11,149 bases of DNA from Bacillota bacterium (GTDB taxonomy: Bacteria; Bacillota_C; Negativicutes; JAEYSJ01): positions 1 to 11,149 of the forward strand of contig JAEYSJ010000025.1 of the NCBI GenBank assembly GCA_023434855.1. Reading direction: 5' to 3'. The position numbers and the translations under genes were made by a program. Below are positions 1 through 6,018 of the stretch, piece by piece; position 1 is the stretch's first letter, and each line of letters begins with the position of its first letter. Below the pieces are notes generated by a model, which saw only the letters and a list, made by a program, of their open reading frames with translations, did not search any database and was not told the origin of the DNA.

Positions 1-57
1 GTAGGGGACGTTCCTTTTTTGGCAACTTTATTGTGCCAAAAAAGAAACGTCCCCTAC
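1..57. repeat. Palindromic REP-like repeat, copy 1 (probably cut by the window edge)
   Basis: Bases 1-20 pair with 38-57 with a single mismatch (13 against 45). Inside, 21-24 pair with 34-37, leaving a 9-base loop. The arm begins GTAGGGGACGTTCC and ends in six T. The right flank continues TGTCT as in copy 2, where those bases are part of the stem, so this copy probably starts before base 1. Such long GGGGACG palindromes resemble REP elements mobilised by Y1 (RAYT) transposases; that link is inferred, and no transposase is visible here. Confidence 0.85.
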
Positions 58-202
58 TGTCTCCCACTGGATGTCTTCGCCATAGTCAATAGTATTAACT
101 TATGAATACAAAACATGAAAAAAGGTCGTCCGACAGGCGAGCTTTTAAGATGCCTATACTTATTTTTGTGTATATGACTTTTTAGTGAGCTTTTTTGCAA
201 TT

Positions 203-628
203 TCAATGAACACACCCTTCAGTTAATTTTTTCCCACAATTACGACAAAAAATAAATGCCTTCTGATTTAATTCATTGCAACTAGGGCACGATTTTAAAT
301 ATAATCGAGTGGGTAAGTATGCTATTTGAGGTATCCCAATCATTATACAAGAAAAAATGACAACATCTTTAATATCTCCGGGATAGGAAAAACCTCTCAT
401 AAATGCAGGATAACCAAACCATATAACGATTGCCAGAGGAAGAATAATACCTAACAGCTCAGGGCTCCATTTATAAATAATTGAATGCATTTTTGTTGGT
501 AGATCTTTATTACTGTGAGCCCCACACTTTGGACAGAACTTGTAATAAATTATACTGTACTTGGGACGGCGGTCAAAAAATAATTCTGCGCCACAGGTGC
601 TACATATTTTTATCATCCCTTCACTCAT
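203..628 (-). CDS. Zinc-ribbon membrane protein of unknown function
   Basis: A 141-residue protein with four CxxC knuckles: C9/C12 and C32/C35 at the N-terminus, C114/C117 and C128/C131 at the C-terminus. Each pair of knuckles can form one zinc ribbon. Between them are two hydrophobic segments, about residues 57-76 and 88-105, so both ribbons should face the same side of the membrane, most likely the cytoplasm. The ATG is preceded by AAGGAG at a good distance, which supports this start over the internal Met5. I do not recognise a named family; small ribbon-plus-membrane proteins are common and mostly uncharacterised. The gene stands alone, bracketed by the two palindromic repeats, with no clear terminator after its stop. 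The reading frame is intact. Confidence 0.72.
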   Translation of the reverse strand: MSEGMIKICSTCGAELFFDRRPKYSIIYYKFCPKCGAHSNKDLPTKMHSIIYKWSPELLGIILPLAIVIWFGYPAFMRGFSYPGDIKDVVIFSCIMIGIPQIAYLPTRLYLKSCPSCNELNQKAFIFCRNCGKKLTEGCVH

Positions 629-651
629 AAAGCACCACTCCTTGCTCTTAA

Positions 652-681
652 TATATAATCCATATAAAAAGTCTTTTTCAA
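652..681 (-). promoter_or_regulatory. Possible promoter of the zinc-ribbon gene
   Basis: On the minus strand TTGAAA (676-681) is followed after 18 bases by TATATA (652-657), about 25 bases before the ATG. The -35 is near consensus and the -10 matches at four of six positions. In such AT-rich DNA this is only suggestive. Confidence 0.35.
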
Positions 682-855
682 TAAAAATTCGACTTTATTA
701 CATAATTTCCTTCACTTTGTAAATAAACGCAAGATGCAATTTCAAACTATTGTTCGTAGCTATTTATCCTTATACTTGAAACAGACCCAAGTTTATCAAT
801 CCGCTTGCAAAGACGCTTTTGGAAGGAAACCCTGATCCTATGTCAAATATAAAGA
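682..855. other. Non-coding stretch with nothing recognised
   Basis: Between the zinc-ribbon promoter and the second palindrome I see no gene, RNA or strong repeat. An open frame entering from the tRNA side crosses the palindrome and the tRNA and is not credible. Confidence 0.5.
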
Positions 856-921
856 AGACAATAGGGGACGTTCCTTTTTTGGCACAATAAAGTTGCAAAA
901 AAGGAACGTCCCCTATTGTCT
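856..921. repeat. Palindromic REP-like repeat, copy 2
   Basis: A perfect 25-bp inverted repeat: 856-880 pairs with 897-921 around a 16-base centre. The stem shares the GGGGACGTTCC-T6 core with copy 1. The centre reads GGCACAATAAAGTTGC, the reverse complement of the copy 1 centre less one base, so the two copies are in opposite orientation. It sits 27 bases beyond the tRNA terminator, in transcriptionally neutral DNA. Confidence 0.92.
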
Positions 922-948
922 CCCCGGCAAATTTCACGGCAGAACAAT

Positions 949-977
949 AAAAAAGCCCTAGCCATAAGCTAGAACCC
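949..977 (-). terminator. Intrinsic terminator of the tRNA-Arg gene
   Basis: On the minus strand CTAGC pairs with GCTAG around a TTATG loop. The stem is extended by two G-T wobbles and a G-C pair (bases 955-975) and is followed directly by six T. It begins about 12 bases after the tRNA CCA end. Confidence 0.8.
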
Positions 978-988
978 TTGATTTCATA

Positions 989-1065
989 TGGTGCGCCCGG
1001 GAGGACTCGAACCACCGGCACGCGGTTTAGGAAACCGCTGCTCTATCCGCCTGAGCTACGGGCGC
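989..1065 (-). tRNA. tRNA-Arg, anticodon CCU, CCA encoded
   Basis: The minus strand folds into a full cloverleaf. The acceptor GCGCCCG pairs with CGGGCGC, the D stem is GCTC/GAGC, and the anticodon stem GCGGT/ACCGC has loop TTCCTAA, giving anticodon CCT (reads AGG). The variable loop is GTGCC and the T loop TTCGAGT. The discriminator A and the CCA end are encoded (989-992). The T stem GGTGG/CCTCC has an unusual T-T mismatch in its middle pair. The gene has a perfect promoter and its own terminator, so it is a single-tRNA transcription unit and probably functional. Confidence 0.95.
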
Positions 1066-1143
1066 AAAGAATGTAGATATTATAAGGGTTTGCAGAATAT
1101 CACATAATTACCTGTAAACTGTGTCCTCTGCTCTACTCGAAAT

Positions 1144-1172
1144 ATTATAGCATTAACATAAAGCCCTGTCAA
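1144..1172 (-). promoter_or_regulatory. Consensus sigma-A promoter of the tRNA-Arg gene
   Basis: On the minus strand TTGACA (1167-1172), a 17-base spacer and TATAAT (1144-1149) match the vegetative consensus at every position. Transcription would start near 1137, giving a leader of about 70 bases before the tRNA. The DNA from here to 1340 shows no further gene. Confidence 0.9.
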
Positions 1173-1340
1173 TAAAGGGTTCATTGGCATTTTCTCCAAA
1201 CAGTAGAAGAGGTACGGTTCATTAGTCTTATGCTCTTAGAAATACCAGTAGTAGGCTTATTTTTACAATGATGGGCTATATTAGGCTATATATTATAAGT
1301 ATGCTGCAGTCCTTCCAATTAACACCAAATTAATTCCTGA

Positions 1341-1481
1341 GTTGCCTTAGTTAATTCATTTTTAAATTCATCAAATTCCTTACTGGGAGATTCGCCCAAA
1401 GCTGTTGAAGCAATGAAGCTTACGGGTATGAAGAAAAATACCTGGTACAATCGTGTTAAAGAGTATGAGAAACAGGCATAA
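1341..1481 (+). pseudogene. C-terminal remnant of a serine recombinase (resolvase) gene
   Basis: An open frame without a usable start runs from after a TGA at 1338-1340 to a TAA at 1479-1481. Its last 31 codons, from 1386, read GDSPKAVEAMKLTGMKK followed by NTWYNRVKEYEKQA. This matches the typical end of serine-resolvase proteins, where an HTH_7 DNA-binding helix-turn-helix has the form AVKAMELTGLKKTTFYKLVKEY. The catalytic domain is absent: upstream codons no longer look like the family and a stop interrupts them. An intrinsic terminator overlaps the stop codon on the same strand, which supports this being the true coding direction. It is therefore a relic of a mobile element or resolvase system. 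The family call rests on a short segment; another HTH protein of the same fold is possible. Confidence 0.55.
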
Positions 1482-1498
1482 AAGCCTGTCCTTTTTTT
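1472..1498 (+). terminator. Intrinsic terminator of the recombinase remnant
   Basis: ACAGGC (1472-1477) pairs with GCCTGT (1484-1489) around ATAAAA, followed by CC and seven T (1492-1498). The stem overlaps the TAA of the remnant gene. Confidence 0.7.
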
Positions 1499-1569
1499 AT
1501 CTAACTTATGCTGTTTTGTGGGCTTATTTTTCGTTTCACTCATTCTAACCCAATAATATGTAAAAAGTC

Positions 1570-1584
1570 AGGTTTTAACAGGTT
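1570..1584. promoter_or_regulatory. Paired AGGTT boxes, cluster 1
   Basis: AGGTT occurs at 1570 and 1580, ten bases apart, within the repeated words CAGGTTTTAA and CAGGTTATTT. Similar pairs or triplets recur at 1678 and 2250. Direct repeats one helical turn apart resemble sites of OmpR/PhoB-type regulators, but no regulator is seen. Confidence 0.35.
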
Positions 1585-1677
1585 ATTTTTTTAAAACTTC
1601 CAGCATATTGTTAAGTTATGTTAATTTAATTGCAACTTATTGCAGGTAGTTCACGTAGAATATTGCTGATAAAATTT

Positions 1678-1693
1678 AGGTTTTACTAGGTTT
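1678..1693. promoter_or_regulatory. Paired AGGTT boxes, cluster 2
   Basis: AGGTTTT at 1678 and AGGTTTT at 1688 are ten bases apart, as in clusters 1 and 3. They lie just beyond the stop of the minus-strand pseudogene at 1729. Confidence 0.3.
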
Positions 1694-1728
1694 TTCGCAA
1701 GTTCTCTGAGGCTATTCCTCATACGGAA

Positions 1729-2223
1729 TCACCAATATAATTCAAGGGTATGTCCATATTTCCCAACGGTAGTACCTTCATATTTAATACTAGCAAAGTA
1801 ATCACCTTTACGATAATGATGTTCTTTTAAGTCGGCATTATATACTTTATTTTCACCATGAAGCTCCCAGCCTTACCTTGTAAATTCTTTATGGTAGTAC
1901 TCCATCACTTCAGGATATTCGCGTTCTGAAACGTAATGATTAATGATACTTGCCGCGCCATCCTTACTATAGTCGTAATGAGAGTCCTGGACAGCATCTG
2001 GCAGTGGTTTTATTTGAGCCATTTCCTTTCTCATATGGTCTAGAGCCACAAAATGCGTCTCATGTTGATGTTCACGCCATTGTAAGCCTGTAACCCAAGT
2101 AAATAATATAAAAGCAACTATTAATCCAAAAATAGCCTTAAGCCATGTAGGAGAGTTTTCATCAACTTCAATCCTTCCAGGGAACTTTTGCCACCAGAAT
2201 CCGTTTTGATTTTTTTTAACTAT
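1729..2223 (-). pseudogene. Broken gene for a single-pass membrane protein
   Basis: Read on the minus strand from 2223, this frame codes 116 residues, meets a TAA at 1875-1873, then continues in the same frame for 47 more codons to a TGA at 1731-1729. The first codon after a strong AGGAGG (2229-2234, eight bases away) is ATA, not ATG, GTG or TTG, and no other frame is open there. The product would start VKKNQNGFWWQKF, carry one membrane helix at about residues 26-46 (WLKAIFGLIVAFILF), and expose a charged domain containing SEREYPEVMEYYHKEFTR before the stop and GWELHGENKVYNADLKEHH after it. Continuous protein-like sequence on both sides of the TAA argues for a point nonsense mutation in a roughly 164-residue protein. 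I do not recognise the family. A sequencing error could explain either lesion but hardly both. Confidence 0.7.
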
Positions 2224-2249
2224 ATTAATAACCTCCTAAAAAGATTCTC

Positions 2250-2276
2250 AGGTTATTTGCAGGTTATTGTAGGTTT
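2250..2276. promoter_or_regulatory. Three helically phased AGGTT boxes, cluster 3
   Basis: AGGTT begins at 2250, 2261 and 2271, spacings of 11 and 10 bases, in the leader or promoter of the broken membrane-protein gene (its ribosome site is at 2229-2234). On the minus strand the unit reads AATAACCTG. This is the best formed of the three clusters in the window. Confidence 0.45.
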
Positions 2277-2552
2277 ATTTGCATACTATTACATGTCCTG
2301 AACTTTAATATTTTGGTGTTTTTATGACAAGTCCTATATATAATAATAGAAGATGTCCTATTTCCGCCAATTTCCGCTCAATCCGCAATAATAATAAATT
2401 AGCAACGAACTGCGTTGCCGTTGGTTCTTGGATCGGTGCTGGACGTTTGCAAGGATTGATATTTTCGGCGTGGTTTAAATTTTGAAATAATTGGATCGGC
2501 AGCTTATAACAAAAGTCACTGTTGCCGCAACCAGTTTTTGACAATATTACCC
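2277..2552. other. Probably non-coding stretch with a short 10-bp tandem repeat
   Basis: At 2361-2386 TTTCCGC recurs with a 10-base step (TTTCCGCCAA, TTTCCGCTCA, then ATCCGC). The part from about 2400 to 2550 looks less AT-rich than its surroundings and may be foreign or a gene relic, but I recognise nothing in it. A minus-strand frame of 83 codons overlaps the upstream gene by ATGA, but its product does not look like a folded protein. Confidence 0.4.
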
Positions 2553-2990
2553 TCATTTTCGTTCGTTATTACTTTTTTCATCTGCTTTGTTATTTTTCAA
2601 AAGACGATAGAACAAATACAGAACCGCATATATGCACCAAGCAATTGGATTACCAATGAAACCCCAAAAGATTAGATATAATAAAATAAATACATAGTCC
2701 CACTTCATCAGCCATAAACCATAAATTGCTATAATCAAAGGCAAAAATGCTAGGTATTGGGTATAACTTCTATAAATTTCTTTATCTTTTGATAAATACA
2801 GTACAGATTCACTCACAAAATACGCGAACAAAACTATCTTAGAATGATTAAAAAAGGTATAAACGCTCTCCATCCATTTCTCATCGTTCACTAAAACCAA
2901 CCCAATACCCATCCAGAAGTTTAAAACAAAGCCTAATGGTGCTATTGTTAATACAGCGTTAAATATCCTCAACTTCTTCCTAGAGTTCAT
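2553..2990 (-). CDS. Multi-pass membrane protein of unknown function
   Basis: A 145-residue, strongly hydrophobic protein. Membrane segments are visible at about residues 10-34, 50-66, 77-95 and 97-130; the last is long enough for two helices split near GNP. The N-terminus (NSRKK) and the C-terminal tail (KNNKADEKSNNERK) are positively charged or polar, which fits both facing the cytoplasm. The ATG follows GGGGGAGA at a normal distance. I see no catalytic motif and no family I can name. A 46-codon hydrophobic small frame lies just upstream on the same strand and could share its transcript. No clear terminator follows the stop. Confidence 0.7.
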   Translation of the reverse strand: MNSRKKLRIFNAVLTIAPLGFVLNFWMGIGLVLVNDEKWMESVYTFFNHSKIVLFAYFVSESVLYLSKDKEIYRSYTQYLAFLPLIIAIYGLWLMKWDYVFILLYLIFWGFIGNPIAWCIYAVLYLFYRLLKNNKADEKSNNERK

Positions 2991-3036
2991 TTGCTCTCCC
3001 CCTAGTTAATTCTTAAGTTGTTTAAGTCCTTCTGCT

Positions 3037-3177
3037 TTATTGGATGGAGGTACTGAAGGAGGTGTCGTGATTAGTTAATACTAAAAATGCAATCGTCAAT
3101 ACCAAGTATAAAAGATAAATTGGAATTAAGCTTAAGATAATAAATGCAAATAATATGACTTTGATAATCGCATCCAA
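3037..3177 (-). CDS. Possible small membrane protein, TTG start, 46 residues
   Basis: Starting from TTG at 3177-3175 behind AGGAGTAAA, the minus strand codes 46 residues ending in TAA. It begins (M)DAIIKVILFAFIILSLIP, continues IYLLYLVLTIAFLVLTN, and ends in a short polar tail HDTSFSTSIQ. Almost the whole protein is one long or two short membrane helices. The gap between ribosome site and start is short (four bases) and no ATG is available upstream before a stop. It lies between the cupin terminator and the 145-residue membrane protein gene, so the two could form one unit. Function unknown; a chance hydrophobic frame in AT-rich DNA cannot be excluded. Confidence 0.35.
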   Translation of the reverse strand: MDAIIKVILFAFIILSLIPIYLLYLVLTIAFLVLTNHDTSFSTSIQ

Positions 3178-3224
3178 TTTACTCCTATATTTGCGCTCTG
3201 TTGTTTTATTTTACCAAATAATAT

Positions 3225-3267
3225 AGCAAAGTCAAAGAAGGTTTTTCTGACCCTCTTTGACTTTGCT
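3225..3267 (-). terminator. Long hairpin after the cupin gene
   Basis: Bases 3225-3238 pair perfectly with 3254-3267 (14 bp, AGCAAAGTCAAAGA arm), with two further G-C pairs beyond a bulge. It lies 46 bases after the cupin stop. The T run on the minus strand is poor (TATATTATTT), so it may act as a weak terminator or an mRNA 3' end stabiliser. Confidence 0.55.
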
Positions 3268-3312
3268 TATTACATTTTAAAATCCAGGAAAAAAGCGACC
3301 AAACATATTTAA

Positions 3313-3672
3313 CTAAAGCATTTGCAAGTTTTCAACTGTTCTTTCATTCACTACATTGCCGGTATTTAAAGTAGTTTTAGGTTCGATAAGCATTACATGG
3401 ACTTCTTCATCTGCAACCGGGAGATGCTCCACTCCTTTCGGAATAACGATAAATTCGCCTTCCTCTACCAGGACATCTTTATCTTTGAATTTGATTAATA
3501 ATTTTCCTTTTACAACAAAAAACAGTTCGTCCTCATCTTTATGATGATGCCATACAAATTGTCCTTTTAATTTAGCTAATTTAATATAGGAATCATTCAA
3601 TTCTCCGACAATCTTGGGACTCCAGTATTCTGTAAAAAAACTTAATTTCTGTGAAAGAATTACTTTATCCAT
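3313..3672 (-). CDS. Single-domain cupin, metal-binding
   Basis: A 119-residue cupin_2-type beta-barrel protein, the usual size for a lone cupin domain. Motif 1 shows H42-x-H44-x4-E49-x6-G56, and motif 2 shows G72-x5-P78-x-G80-x2-H83. H42, H44, E49 and H83 are therefore the expected metal ligands, all present. There is no signal peptide or membrane segment, so it is cytoplasmic. The substrate cannot be told: such proteins include sugar isomerases, dioxygenases and simple binding proteins. The ATG follows AGGAGG at nine bases. A probable promoter lies just upstream and a hairpin follows, so it appears to be transcribed alone. Confidence 0.92.
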   Translation of the reverse strand: MDKVILSQKLSFFTEYWSPKIVGELNDSYIKLAKLKGQFVWHHHKDEDELFFVVKGKLLIKFKDKDVLVEEGEFIVIPKGVEHLPVADEEVHVMLIEPKTTLNTGNVVNERTVENLQML

Positions 3673-3697
3673 GAACTATTTCCTCCTCAAGATACCG

Positions 3698-3725
3698 ATT
3701 GTATTTGCTTTCTATAAATTGTAAT
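3698..3725 (-). promoter_or_regulatory. Possible promoter of the cupin gene
   Basis: On the minus strand ATTACA (3720-3725), 16 bases, then TACAAT (3698-3703). The match is four and five of six. It lies between the terminator of the upstream gene and the cupin ribosome site, where a promoter is needed. Confidence 0.4.
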
Positions 3726-3744
3726 TTTTTCCTGCTGCGGTTAT

Positions 3745-3779
3745 AAAAAAACGGTGCAATTCTAACCATTGCACCGTTT
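3745..3779 (-). terminator. Strong intrinsic terminator of the secreted-protein gene
   Basis: Bases 3749-3760 pair perfectly with 3768-3779 (12 bp, arm AAACGGTGCAAT) around a 7-base loop. On the minus strand a run of seven T follows (3745-3751). The stem overlaps the TAA of the upstream gene. Confidence 0.92.
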
Positions 3780-4422
3780 ATGTCAAGCCAATTTTTACTA
3801 AAATGTGAAGTTTATTACTATCATACAACCCCAAATTTCTCCAGTTCATATACTTGCTGCTTTGTTCGTCCTGATACATTGCATTTTCCAATACCGGAAT
3901 CATTTTCTTAACATATTCAATATAGTCTTTATCCTGGCTTAATGCGGGTTTTCTGTCTTTAATTTCGCCGGTCACAGTTTGTATAGTATCAGTTGCAGCG
4001 TCATAAATACCAATATCCATATCTAAGGTAATGTCCGTTGAGCTGTTTTGCGCCGACCAAATGGTATCAGAATGGACATAAATCAAATAATCCGCTCCAA
4101 GGTTTTTAACAAGAGTTTTCAGCTTCTTAGGGGTAGGTAATTGCTCTTGACCAATTCCCAGGCTGTCCATATTTTTTATTACCATGTCTTCAGGAATAAC
4201 CTCAGCTCCGGCAGCGACTAATTTATCTTTCACATTATTATTGATGAGCTTAATACCGGCAATAGCATTGCTTTCTTTTATAGCATTCTGACTTTCGGGG
4301 TTAATCGAGTCATCATTAATATCACCTGTTGGCAATATTGCTATTTTGGAAGCAAAAACAATGCCGCTTGTTAGAAATAGCATCAAGAACAATATCAGCA
4401 ACACCAATAAATATTTTTTCAT
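3778..4422 (-). CDS. Secreted protein of unknown function
   Basis: A 214-residue protein with a clear Sec signal peptide: KK at the N-terminus, a hydrophobic core over residues 4-23 and a likely cleavage site after VFA at residue 24. There is no lipobox cysteine. The mature part opens with the beta strand KIAILPTGD, followed later by GAEVIPEDMVIKNM and LVKNLGADYLIYVHSDT. The alternation of an ILP strand, a GA-x-V strand and a GADYLI strand recalls the alpha/beta fold of CsgG- or TolB-N-terminal-like envelope proteins, but this is a resemblance only. The ATG follows GAGGG. The gene ends in a strong terminator overlapping its stop and lies downstream of the AlaX unit; a 122-base gap leaves the upstream promoter unclear. 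Confidence 0.75.
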   Translation of the reverse strand: MKKYLLVLLILFLMLFLTSGIVFASKIAILPTGDINDDSINPESQNAIKESNAIAGIKLINNNVKDKLVAAGAEVIPEDMVIKNMDSLGIGQEQLPTPKKLKTLVKNLGADYLIYVHSDTIWSAQNSSTDITLDMDIGIYDAATDTIQTVTGEIKDRKPALSQDKDYIEYVKKMIPVLENAMYQDEQSSKYMNWRNLGLYDSNKLHILVKIGLT

Positions 4423-4544
4423 AATACAATACCCTCGTTTTATTGAACTTTGTTTATACGTTATGTTATTTCGCCAATATTATTCTACTTCCTCCTGGTA
4501 ATTTAAAATTGCCGACCAAATAGGCTCTCCTTATATCTAAAAAA

Positions 4545-4943
4545 TTACTTTGCTATAAGGTTATAGCACAATACCGGGGCTATTAGAGTGGTTATCAATA
4601 CTAGAATCCATATCCGGCCGTTAAAAATATTATAATCAGCTAAAAGTCTTTCCCAGGAATGACCTGCCACATAATGACCAAATATAAATTCAAAAGCTAC
4701 GGTAAGAACTAACCAATAAACCCCTACAGCTATCATTGTTTGCGTTCCATAACCTTTACCGGATTGCAAAACGAAGAAATAGGTTACAAGCAATATCAAA
4801 AAACAAAAAATAATGCTGCTAATGATATGTCCTAGTTGCTGTCCGACGCGTAAATTAATATACTTCTCACGAATAGCGCCATTGATAATTGCCAAAACAA
4901 CCATAGTAAACCAAGTACCTGTTGCAGGAATCACCGGAAACAT
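4545..4943 (-). CDS. Conserved four-helix membrane protein of unknown function
   Basis: A 132-residue integral membrane protein. Helices lie at about residues 6-22, 38-58, 67-88 and 111-128. Polar residues are conspicuous at the helix ends: NGAIRE (20-25), and FEFIFGHYVAGHSWERLL then ADYNIFNGRIW before the last helix. I believe this belongs to a recurrent bacterial family of uncharacterised membrane proteins, but I cannot name it. The frame opens further upstream at a GTG (4952), but that GTG overlaps the ribosome site AAGGAG. The ATG at 4943-4941 lies eight bases after that site and is the better start. Only 25 bases separate it from the AlaX-like stop, so the two genes are probably co-transcribed; no functional link is evident. 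Confidence 0.78.
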   Translation of the reverse strand: MFPVIPATGTWFTMVVLAIINGAIREKYINLRVGQQLGHIISSIIFCFLILLVTYFFVLQSGKGYGTQTMIAVGVYWLVLTVAFEFIFGHYVAGHSWERLLADYNIFNGRIWILVLITTLIAPVLCYNLIAK

Positions 4944-4968
4944 TCTTTTCACTCCTTATCGTCTTATT

Positions 4969-5613
4969 TTACTCAGGTTTCAAATATATTTCAATCCGTT
5001 CTTTTCCCCCGCCCAGATTATTTCTTTTTAACGAAATCGCACCAATTTCTCCTGTTTTTCTTAAATGGGTTCCCCCACAGGATACTTTTGCAAAACCATC
5101 TATTTCCCAGTACCTTATCTCATTATCCGGGTCACTGAAATTACTAATTATATCTAAGTTTAAATCAATCAGATTTTTTATTTTGCTCTCAAGAACGGGG
5201 AAAATTGCCGATATATTTCCTTTCCAGAAAAAATCTACTCTTGCTTTATCCGCGGTGATGTTTGCTCCTATCTTTTCCGGCCGGTCGTAGTGTTGATAGA
5301 CTAATTCTAAAACAAGTTCTGCTGCAAAATGCAGTTTCATTATTTTGTAGCGTTTTTCCCAATCAATTTTAATTAGGACATCGTCAGCAGTCTTTAAACA
5401 ATGATTCTGCTGGATAGTATAAAAAATTTCTTTGCCCTCTTTTTGCGCTTTAATAATCTCATATCCACCTATCGAACCTGAATCCGACTGCTGACCTCCG
5501 GAAAATGCAAATGCAATTGTCTGGTCAACGGTTATGGTATCATTGGCAACATTTGTAACCTTTGCATCTATTTCAGTTAAATACGGGTTTTCCCAGAATA
5601 TTTTTTTTACCAT
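4969..5613 (-). CDS. AlaX-type alanyl-tRNA editing protein
   Basis: A 214-residue free-standing homologue of the alanyl-tRNA synthetase editing domain, which hydrolyses tRNA-Ala mischarged with Ser or Gly in the cytoplasm. Hallmarks are FSGGQQSDSG (37-46, matching the GGGQPSDTG loop), the zinc-site segment RYKIMKLH (H95), and SCGGTHL with C179 and H183. One change stands out: the usual HxxxH is H95-FAA-E99, so the second histidine is glutamate. It lacks the long C-terminal domain of larger AlaX proteins. The ATG follows AAGGGA at a normal distance. It is the first gene of a probable two-gene unit with the four-helix membrane protein. The AlaX/AlaRS-editing family is certain; that the enzyme is active is likely but not shown. 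Confidence 0.9.
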   Translation of the reverse strand: MVKKIFWENPYLTEIDAKVTNVANDTITVDQTIAFAFSGGQQSDSGSIGGYEIIKAQKEGKEIFYTIQQNHCLKTADDVLIKIDWEKRYKIMKLHFAAELVLELVYQHYDRPEKIGANITADKARVDFFWKGNISAIFPVLESKIKNLIDLNLDIISNFSDPDNEIRYWEIDGFAKVSCGGTHLRKTGEIGAISLKRNNLGGGKERIEIYLKPE

Positions 5614-5647
5614 AATATAAATCCCTTCTTAACTATTCATCTAAAAT

Positions 5648-5676
5648 ATTGTGCTGCAAAGAAAGATTATTGTCTA
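5648..5676 (-). promoter_or_regulatory. Possible promoter of the AlaX unit
   Basis: On the minus strand TAGACA (5671-5676), 17 bases, CACAAT (5648-5653). Five and four of six consensus positions match. It lies 35 bases before the start codon. Confidence 0.35.
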
Positions 5677-6018
5677 ATTCTACTTCCGTCCTGACAAAAT
5701 TCGTTTCTTTAAAGAAAGTATCGTATATATTAATGGATCCCCGGTATAAGTTATAAGATTTCCCTTAACCCTGCCACTGAGGAAATATTAACGATAATGG
5801 AACGTATTTTCCCATATAGTCACCTCTGCCACCAAATAATAGTTATATTATCCAGTCTTTGGCAGAATCCTTTATTTCGGTTCGAAAACAATACTGATTC
5901 TGTACATATATACCAGAAGATAATAATTTCACTTATTCATAATTCGACAGCACGTAATTACAAAAAATTTCCAGGTGATTGAGTTATTATATTAATAAAA
6001 AAATGGGAGGAAGCAAAA
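5677..6018. other. Divergent intergenic region without a recognised gene
   Basis: This separates the minus-strand AlaX unit from the plus-strand small gene at 6019. A 61-codon plus-strand frame at 5797 has no ribosome site and an unconvincing composition. The promoter of the 6019 gene must lie here, perhaps with a -10 near TATTAT (5985-5990), but I see no matching -35. No repeats or RNA structures stand out. Confidence 0.5.

Noticed and set aside
856..921. Palindrome as a CRISPR unit or simple terminator
   Set aside because: Only two copies, 850 bases apart and inverted, with no spacers; the stem is far longer than a terminator needs, although it may also stop transcription.
770..1021. Minus-strand frame of 83 codons
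   Set aside because: It runs through the tRNA-Arg gene, its terminator and the palindromic repeat.
989..1065. tRNA-Arg as an attachment site of an integrated element
   Set aside because: No second copy of the tRNA 3' end and no tyrosine integrase are seen in the window.
1319..1543. Minus-strand frame of 74 codons with one hydrophobic segment
   Set aside because: It has no ribosome site and lies opposite a plus-strand recombinase tail that has its own terminator; the plus strand explains the sequence better.
2305..2556. Minus-strand frame of 83 codons overlapping the upstream stop by ATGA
   Set aside because: The overlap would allow translational coupling, but there is no ribosome site, the product lacks a recognisable fold or family, and part of it is translated 10-bp repeat.
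5797..5982. Plus-strand frame of 61 codons
   Set aside because: No ribosome site, no family, composition typical of chance in AT-rich DNA.
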